Below are positions 7,374-11,342 of a stretch of DNA of 11,342 nt, one piece after another. Under the pieces are notes generated by a model. That model ran no database searches and had not been told where the DNA came from. It worked only from the letters and a program-made list of their open reading frames with translations. The stretch lies in contig CAZULF010000070.1 of the NCBI GenBank assembly GCA_964621215.1, forward strand, positions 1-11,342. The letters are read 5' to 3'. The position numbers were made by a program, and so were the translations under genes. The stretch comes from CAZULF01 sp964621215 (GTDB lineage: Bacteria; Pseudomonadota; Gammaproteobacteria; UBA1113). Numbering within the stretch: the first letter of the stretch is position 1; every line of letters begins with the position of its first letter.

Positions 7374-9094
7374 GCTGCCTTCCCTTCCGTTTTCACCGGT
7401 TGAAGACTCTTCATATCATCCGGTGGAATATTCATTTCACGTAATGCTCCTGCCATCACTTTGGCAAACACGGGTGCAGCAACTAGACCGCCCATATAAT
7501 GTTTTGCAGTCGGATCTTTTATCATGACTGCCATCACTAAGCGGGGATTAGTGGCGGGTGCTACACCCACAAACATGGCGGTGTGATGATTACGTTGATA
7601 ACCATTAGGTCCTAAAATTTGCGAGGTTCCGGTTTTACCTGACACTTTATAACCCGGAATATGTGCGGCGCTAGCTGTCCCGCCACTACTCACAACACTT
7701 TGCAACATCATGATAAGTTGATCGGCGATCTTTGCACTTAAAATTCGTTGTCCTGCTGGAGGTTCATCCAATTTAATTAATGAGATGGGATGCTTAATAC
7801 CATGATCTGCCAACATAGCGTAGGCTTGAGCTAATTGTAATGTGGTAACGGAAACACCATAGCCAAATGACATGGTCGCTAATGCAATATCCGACCATTT
7901 TCTAGGTTTAGGTAAAACCCCTGTCACTTCACCAGGAAAACCACTTTGGGTAGATTGTCCAAAGCCGACTTTGTAAAGTAATTCACGCAAACTATTTGGT
8001 GGCAATGACAACGTCATTTTACTCACGCCCATATTACTCGAACGCTGTAAAACTGTAGTGACGTCAATGACACCTAAATTGTGTCCTTCATCATCGACTT
8101 TATGTGAATTTAAATACATCCAGCCTGGATTAGTATCAATCAACGTATTCGGTTTATATTTGCCACTTTGCAATGCATTAGCCACGGCAAATGTTTTCAT
8201 GGTTGAGCCGGGTTCGAATACATCGGTTACAGTACGGTTTCGATAATTATCGCTGCGTTTTTTCGGACGCACATTCGGATTAAACGAAGGCGCATCCACC
8301 ATCGCCAGCACTTCGCCGGTTTTAATATCCAAAATAACAATAGAACCTGACTCGGCTTTGTTGTCTTCCAATGCTTGCACCAAGGTGCTATAAGCGAGAT
8401 ATTGCAAACGATGATCAATACTCAACACTAAATCACGACCGGGTTTTGCTGGTGCAAGCACCCCTTCCATAGCAACCACATGGCCATACAAATCTTTTAA
8501 CACTTTTTCTTTGCCTGGAATACCTTGTAACGAGCTATTGTAAGCTAACTCGATCCCCTCTTGCCCTTGATCATCCACATTGTTAAACCCAATTAAAGGG
8601 GCACTCACTTCTGCATCAGGGTAGAAACGTTGATATTCACGTTGCAAATATAAACCGGGAATTTTAAGCGCTTTCACTTTATCTGCTAAAGCAGGAGAAA
8701 TTTGGCGTTTTAAAAACACAAATTCTTTTTTCGCTTGTGTATCAATATGCGCTTGCATGGTATTAATTTTTTCTTTCAATAACCCAGCAAGCATAGGAAT
8801 ATTCGGATCCAGCAATGAAAATTCTTGTGGATTGACCCAAATAGAAAAAACCGGTGTGCTAATTGCTAAAGGATAATGATTACGATCCATTATCATGCCA
8901 CGATGGGCTGGAATGGGAATCACACGTGAAACACGGGCATTACTTTGCTTTTGTAAGAAAGAACGATCAAATACGGTTAATTTTACTATGCGACCAAACA
9001 AAACTAACGCGATCAAAAAAAGAATGGCGAGTATCACTCTTACTCGCCATTTATCATCATAAAGCGAAATTGTGCGGATAAAACTTTTTTTCAC
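7370..9094 (-). CDS. ftsI: FtsI (PBP3), septal peptidoglycan transpeptidase
   Basis: FtsI is the monofunctional class B penicillin-binding protein that cross-links septal peptidoglycan in the periplasm, paired with FtsW. The 574 residues (E. coli 588) show a short cytoplasmic tail, one membrane anchor at about 19-36, the non-catalytic pedestal domain beginning near RGMIMDRN (65-72), and a transpeptidase domain with all three catalytic motifs: STMK (297-300, nucleophile S297), SSN (352-354) and KTGT (487-490). No lipobox is present, so the N-terminus is an uncleaved signal anchor. The start codon is GTG (9092-9094), overlapping the ftsL TGA as GTGA. No strong Shine-Dalgarno sequence is seen, only a weak purine stretch, so translation probably depends on ftsL. 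No in-frame ATG lies close downstream that would keep the membrane anchor. Confidence 0.97.
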   Translation of the reverse strand: MKKSFIRTISLYDDKWRVRVILAILFLIALVLFGRIVKLTVFDRSFLQKQSNARVSRVIPIPAHRGMIMDRNHYPLAISTPVFSIWVNPQEFSLLDPNIPMLAGLLKEKINTMQAHIDTQAKKEFVFLKRQISPALADKVKALKIPGLYLQREYQRFYPDAEVSAPLIGFNNVDDQGQEGIELAYNSSLQGIPGKEKVLKDLYGHVVAMEGVLAPAKPGRDLVLSIDHRLQYLAYSTLVQALEDNKAESGSIVILDIKTGEVLAMVDAPSFNPNVRPKKRSDNYRNRTVTDVFEPGSTMKTFAVANALQSGKYKPNTLIDTNPGWMYLNSHKVDDEGHNLGVIDVTTVLQRSSNMGVSKMTLSLPPNSLRELLYKVGFGQSTQSGFPGEVTGVLPKPRKWSDIALATMSFGYGVSVTTLQLAQAYAMLADHGIKHPISLIKLDEPPAGQRILSAKIADQLIMMLQSVVSSGGTASAAHIPGYKVSGKTGTSQILGPNGYQRNHHTAMFVGVAPATNPRLVMAVMIKDPTAKHYMGGLVAAPVFAKVMAGALREMNIPPDDMKSLQPVKTEGKAA

Positions 9095-9432
9095 TCTTCA
9101 ACCATAATCATCGACTGTTGTTGTGGAAAGGCCATACCTAAATCAGCTTGTGCAATTCGTTGCACACGAGTTTGGGTGCTCCATGCCGCTTGTTCCAATA
9201 ATAATTGACTACGTTCAACTATCATATTGTCACGCTCTATTTGCAATCCTTGCAAATGCGTCACTAATTGCCGTTGGTGATCACGCACATAAACCACTGA
9301 AAAAGCTGAAATAAAAACTAATACCAACAAACAAGTGATCGCTACTGAATGTAAAGACCAAGGTTTAGTTTGTGTTCTGGCTCTTGCACCGGCAAAAACC
9401 GAATGTGTATTGATACGTGTTGCTGCGCTCAT
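9091..9432 (-). CDS. ftsL: FtsL, bitopic division protein
   Basis: FtsL is a small inner membrane protein that joins FtsB and FtsQ and helps activate FtsWI at the septum. The 113 residues have a basic cytoplasmic tail of about 27 residues, one membrane helix at about 28-49, and a periplasmic stretch (about 50-90) rich in Leu, Gln and charged residues with a heptad-like pattern, as expected for the coiled coil that pairs with FtsB. The sequence is poorly conserved in this family, so the call rests on topology, size (E. coli 121) and position between rsmH and ftsI. A QADLGM segment near the C-terminus is typical of the family's conserved end. The ATG overlaps the rsmH TGA (ATGA), with GGAG (9441-9444) 8 nt upstream. 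Confidence 0.93.
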   Translation of the reverse strand: MSAATRINTHSVFAGARARTQTKPWSLHSVAITCLLVLVFISAFSVVYVRDHQRQLVTHLQGLQIERDNMIVERSQLLLEQAAWSTQTRVQRIAQADLGMAFPQQQSMIMVEE

Positions 9433-10367
9433 CTTAATTTCTCCGCTATCCTTAATATGGCGCTACGCGCCCTTACATTACTCTTAATTTCCGCTTCTGA
9501 AGGCTTGATTGCCTTGCCTATTATTCGAAGTTGAGGATGAAATTCTGCGGCACGGATCGGTAAGTGCCTAGGTAAATCTTCCGGTTTGCTCAACTTCCGC
9601 ATAAACTGTTTTACTATTCGGTCTTCGAGGGAGTGAAAGCTAATTACCGCTAACCTTCCACCGATGGCCAGTACATCCTGCGCTTGTGGCAAACAGGATT
9701 CTAAATCTTCCAATTCGCGATTAATATAAATCCGAATTGCCTGAAACGTTCGTGTTGCTGGATGCTTACCCTTCTCTCTTGAAGGACAAGCCGCCGCTAC
9801 AATATTCGCTAGTTGAGTAGTAGTGAGGATAGGACTCCCTGTCCTTGCTGCGACAATCGCTCGTGCAATACGACGACTATGTCGCTCCTCACCATACACA
9901 AATAACACCTCAGCCAGTTGTGTCTCCTCAACTTGACTGATCCACTCGGCAGCGCCCACTCCCGCGTGTGGATTCATTCGCATGTCTAACGCCCCTTCGC
10001 GCATAAAACTGAAACCGCGCTCCGGCTCATCTAACTGTGGCGATGACATGCCTAAATCTAACAAAACTCCATTCACTAAACCGACTAACCCTCGAGCACT
10101 CATGGCGGGGTATAATTCAGCAAAACTGCTATGAATTATCTCGAACCGTGCATCCTGCACATTCCGTGCGGCGAATTCTACAGCGCTAGGATCCTTATCG
10201 AATGCAATCAGTCGTCCTTGACTGCCTAATCGCTGTAAAATCGCCGCCGAATGCCCTCCCCGTCCAAACGTGCCATCAACGTATATTCCATTAGGTTGAA
10301 TGGCTAGCTGCTCAATTGCTTCCTGCAACAAAACGGATTGATGTTGTAGCTCTTCGATTTGATTCAT
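9429..10367 (-). CDS. rsmH: RsmH, 16S rRNA m4C1402 methyltransferase
   Basis: RsmH (MraW) uses S-adenosylmethionine to methylate N4 of C1402 in 16S rRNA, near the ribosomal P site. The 312 residues match E. coli (313). The SAM-binding Rossmann core shows DGTFGRGGHS (31-40), FDKDPSA (56-62) and LLDLGMSSPQLD (102-113), followed by RGFSF (117-121) and DMRMN (128-132). An inserted helical domain follows, then RTFQAIRIYINREL (206-219) and ISFHSLEDRIVK (242-253), both characteristic of MraW. The ATG lies 3 nt after the mraZ stop with no clear Shine-Dalgarno sequence, so translation is likely coupled to mraZ. Second place in the dcw cluster is its standard location. Confidence 0.98.
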   Translation of the reverse strand: MNQIEELQHQSVLLQEAIEQLAIQPNGIYVDGTFGRGGHSAAILQRLGSQGRLIAFDKDPSAVEFAARNVQDARFEIIHSSFAELYPAMSARGLVGLVNGVLLDLGMSSPQLDEPERGFSFMREGALDMRMNPHAGVGAAEWISQVEETQLAEVLFVYGEERHSRRIARAIVAARTGSPILTTTQLANIVAAACPSREKGKHPATRTFQAIRIYINRELEDLESCLPQAQDVLAIGGRLAVISFHSLEDRIVKQFMRKLSKPEDLPRHLPIRAAEFHPQLRIIGKAIKPSEAEIKSNVRARSAILRIAEKLR

Positions 10368-10370
10368 AAT

Positions 10371-10829
10371 TTACAGCGATAAACTTTTCAGTTCAGCCGG
10401 CATTTCATCTGCCGATATCAAATCTGAAGCTAACCAATCCTGCCGAGCATTATCCCAACGCTCATCACTCCATATCTCTAACTTTTTACCTTGCCCAACT
10501 ACCATGGCATTTTTTTCTAACCCTGCGTATCCGCGTAAAACTGGTGGTACCAACAAACGACCATTACCATCTAATTCCACTTCAGTCGCATGACCAATTA
10601 ATACACGCTGAATCCTTCTTGCCATCGCATTAAAACTAGGCAGCTCCGAAATTTTACGTTCAATAATTTCCCATTCGTACAAGGGATACACCAGTAAACA
10701 CGGTGCATCGGTATCCATGGTGATTATAACTTGATCAGATTGAGAGTTTGATAACGCATCGCGATACTTAGTCGGGATGGTAACCCGCCCTTTTGTATCA
10801 ATACTGACTGCGTTAATACCTCTAAACAT
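10371..10829 (-). CDS. mraZ: MraZ, transcriptional repressor of the dcw cluster
   Basis: MraZ is an AbrB/SpoVT-fold DNA-binding protein that forms a ring and represses its own dcw promoter in E. coli. I start it at the ATG at 10827-10829, giving MFRG... and 152 residues, exactly the E. coli length. AAGGA (10836-10840) is 6 nt upstream of this ATG, whereas the adjacent ATG at 10830-10832 is only 3 nt away. A further upstream GTG (10854-10856) keeps the frame open but lies inside the operator boxes and adds residues not found in the family. Two tandem swapped-hairpin units are visible, each with the DxxxR motif: D11-R15 (DTKGR) followed by VTIP, and D87-R91 (DGNGR) followed by LLVP. It is the first gene of the cluster, behind a promoter and a matching operator. 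Confidence 0.97.
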   Translation of the reverse strand: MFRGINAVSIDTKGRVTIPTKYRDALSNSQSDQVIITMDTDAPCLLVYPLYEWEIIERKISELPSFNAMARRIQRVLIGHATEVELDGNGRLLVPPVLRGYAGLEKNAMVVGQGKKLEIWSDERWDNARQDWLASDLISADEMPAELKSLSL

Positions 10830-10833
10830 CATT

Positions 10834-10840
10834 CTTCCTT
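10834..10840 (-). promoter_or_regulatory. Ribosome binding site of mraZ
   Basis: The minus strand reads AAGGAAG. Its AAGGA core is 6 nt from the ATG at 10827-10829 and only 3 nt from the tandem ATG at 10830-10832, which supports the former as the start. Confidence 0.75.
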
Positions 10841-10841
10841 C

Positions 10842-10876
10842 ACCACAAAAAACCACTTTTTCCCACTTTTAAACAC
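10842..10876 (-). promoter_or_regulatory. MraZ operator: GTGG boxes in 10-bp phase
   Basis: On the minus strand GTGGG (10862-10866), GTGGT (10852-10856) and GTGGT (10842-10846) begin exactly 10 bp apart, and a weaker GTGTT (10872-10876) sits one period upstream. E. coli MraZ is known to bind direct TGGG-type repeats separated by about 5 nt in the same place, between promoter and mraZ. The boxes lie at and just downstream of the predicted transcription start, a natural site for autorepression. That these are the binding sites is inferred from pattern and position. Confidence 0.8.
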
Positions 10877-10904
10877 TATAGTAATGAAACTGGGGTATTG
10901 TCAA
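10875..10904 (-). promoter_or_regulatory. Sigma70-type promoter of the dcw cluster (Pmra)
   Basis: The minus strand has a perfect -35 TTGACA (10899-10904), an 18-bp spacer and a -10 TATAGT (10875-10880) matching the consensus at five of six positions. Transcription would start near 10868, about 39 nt before the mraZ ATG. Upstream of the -35 the DNA is AT-rich (about 10917-10930), which could add UP-element activity. It is the only strong promoter I see for the whole gene string. Confidence 0.82.
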
Positions 10905-10949
10905 GGAATGAGAGAGATATTTTTGATAATCTCATGACTTCGTAGGTAG

Positions 10950-11018
10950 ATGGATGCCAGCCTTCGCTGGCATGACAACTTCTCTCATCTTGTCATGCCA
11001 GCGAAGGCTGGCATCCAT
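10950..11018. repeat. 29-bp perfect inverted repeat between mraZ and kup
   Basis: The arms at 10950-10978 and 10990-11018 are perfect reverse complements over 29 bp, separated by an 11-nt spacer. Each arm is itself a hairpin: ATGCCAGC (10954-10961) pairs with GCTGGCAT (10966-10973) around CTTC, and the right arm has the mirror copy. The unit TGTCATGCCAGC...GCTGGCATCCA resembles dispersed palindromes common in proteobacterial intergenic DNA, here as an inverted doublet. It lies between divergent genes, upstream of both, so a terminator role is unlikely. A mobile or REP-like origin is an inference. Confidence 0.85.
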
Positions 11019-11100
11019 TCAAGCACATAACAATAGTGCTCAATACAAAAATAATGATAAGATTGAAGGCAGGAAGAACCCTGGGAGTGAGTAAGCAAGG

Positions 11101-11342
11101 ATGCAAACAGAAAAACAACGGGCATTATTTATCGGTGCGTTAGGAGTTGTATTTGGCGACATCGGCACCAGCCCACTTTATGCACTACATGTCACATTAG
11201 AACATCTTGAGATAAACCTTCTCAATATCCTAGGTATTTTGTCGCTCATTTTTTGGACATTCATTCTTGTCATCTCGCTCAAGTACGTTATTTTAATTTT
11301 ACGCGCAGATAACCATGGTGAAGGTGGGATACTGGCTTTATT
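11101..11342 (+). CDS. kup: Kup-family potassium uptake protein (5' part, cut by window edge)
   Basis: Kup (TrkD) proteins are low-affinity K+/H+ symporters in the inner membrane. Only the first 80 codons are present, of a protein usually about 620-630 residues long. The family N-terminal signature is clear: a first membrane helix containing GVVFGDIGTSPLYAL (15-29), a second hydrophobic helix around LSLIFWTFILVISLKYV (47-63), then ILRADNHGEGGI (66-77), which closely matches E. coli Kup. The ATG is chosen because an in-frame TAA lies two codons upstream. GGGAG sits 13 nt before it (11083-11087) and AAGG touches the ATG, so the ribosome site is not ideal. It is divergent from mraZ; no confident promoter was found, and no functional link to the dcw genes is implied. 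Confidence 0.95.
   Translation, partial: MQTEKQRALFIGALGVVFGDIGTSPLYALHVTLEHLEINLLNILGILSLIFWTFILVISLKYVILILRADNHGEGGILAL

Noticed and set aside
8227..8418. Open frame of 63 codons on the minus strand within ftsI
   Set aside because: Shadow of the ftsI transpeptidase region in another frame; no independent support.
1270..9314. Several plus-strand open frames of 60-74 codons opposite the mur and fts genes
   Set aside because: Each lies antisense to a well-conserved essential gene and has Lys/Pro/Thr-rich or otherwise non-protein-like composition; none has a convincing start signal.
10830..10856. Longer MraZ starting at GTG 10854-10856
   Set aside because: The start falls inside the operator boxes and adds residues absent from the family; the ATG at 10827-10829 gives the exact family N-terminus and length.
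10914..10933. Small inverted repeat GAGAT/ATCTC upstream of the dcw promoter
   Set aside because: Only 5 bp with a 10-nt loop in AT-rich DNA; expected by chance.
11019..11100. Promoter for kup
   Set aside because: AT-rich stretches such as ATAATGATAAG could hold a -10, but no -35 at proper spacing matches well enough to report.
1..11342. Novel defence, mobile or biosynthetic system
   Set aside because: Every coding region is a recognised dcw gene or kup, with intact motifs in standard order; no cargo genes, CRISPR, tRNA, att sites or insertion sequences are present.

Overview
The window holds the upstream two thirds of a classical dcw (division and cell wall) cluster, all on the minus strand, plus the first 80 codons of a divergent kup-type potassium transporter gene at the right edge. 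Reading in the direction of transcription (right to left) the order is mraZ, rsmH, ftsL, ftsI, murE, murF, mraY, murD, ftsW, murG (cut by the left edge). This is the Escherichia coli order. Together with an FtsL and MurE/MurF/MraY/MurD proteins that look E. coli-like, it points to a gammaproteobacterium. The DNPR motif in MurE indicates meso-diaminopimelate peptidoglycan. Base composition leans AT. Dispersed palindromes in the gaps would fit a Legionellales/Coxiellaceae-like genome, but that placement is a guess.

Region 1 (10830-11100) is the divergent control region between mraZ and kup. It holds a sigma70-type promoter for the cluster, a run of GTGG-type boxes in exact 10-bp phase that matches the known MraZ operator, and a 29-bp perfect inverted repeat. 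Region 2 (9429-10829) encodes the regulator MraZ and the 16S rRNA methyltransferase RsmH. Region 3 (7370-9432) encodes the septal proteins FtsL and FtsI. Region 4 (723-7373) encodes the cytoplasmic ligases MurE, MurF and MurD, the lipid I synthase MraY and the septal polymerase FtsW. Region 5 (1-726) is the 5' part of murG.

The genes work as one pathway. MurD, MurE and MurF extend the UDP-MurNAc peptide, MraY moves it onto undecaprenyl phosphate, MurG adds GlcNAc to make lipid II, and FtsW and FtsI polymerise and cross-link it at the septum, with FtsL as part of the activating complex. Most junctions overlap by 4 nt or are only a few nt wide. The exceptions are murF-mraY (134 bp) and mraY-murD (55 bp), and each of these gaps contains a hairpin-forming repeat-like element.

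There is no gene-free stretch longer than 300 bp. The longest is 271 bp (10830-11100). I see no RNA genes, insertion sequences, CRISPR arrays, frameshifts or broken genes, and no evidence of a novel system. The points worth a second look are the palindromic elements inserted in an essential operon, the MraZ operator, and the non-ATG starts of ftsI and ftsW.
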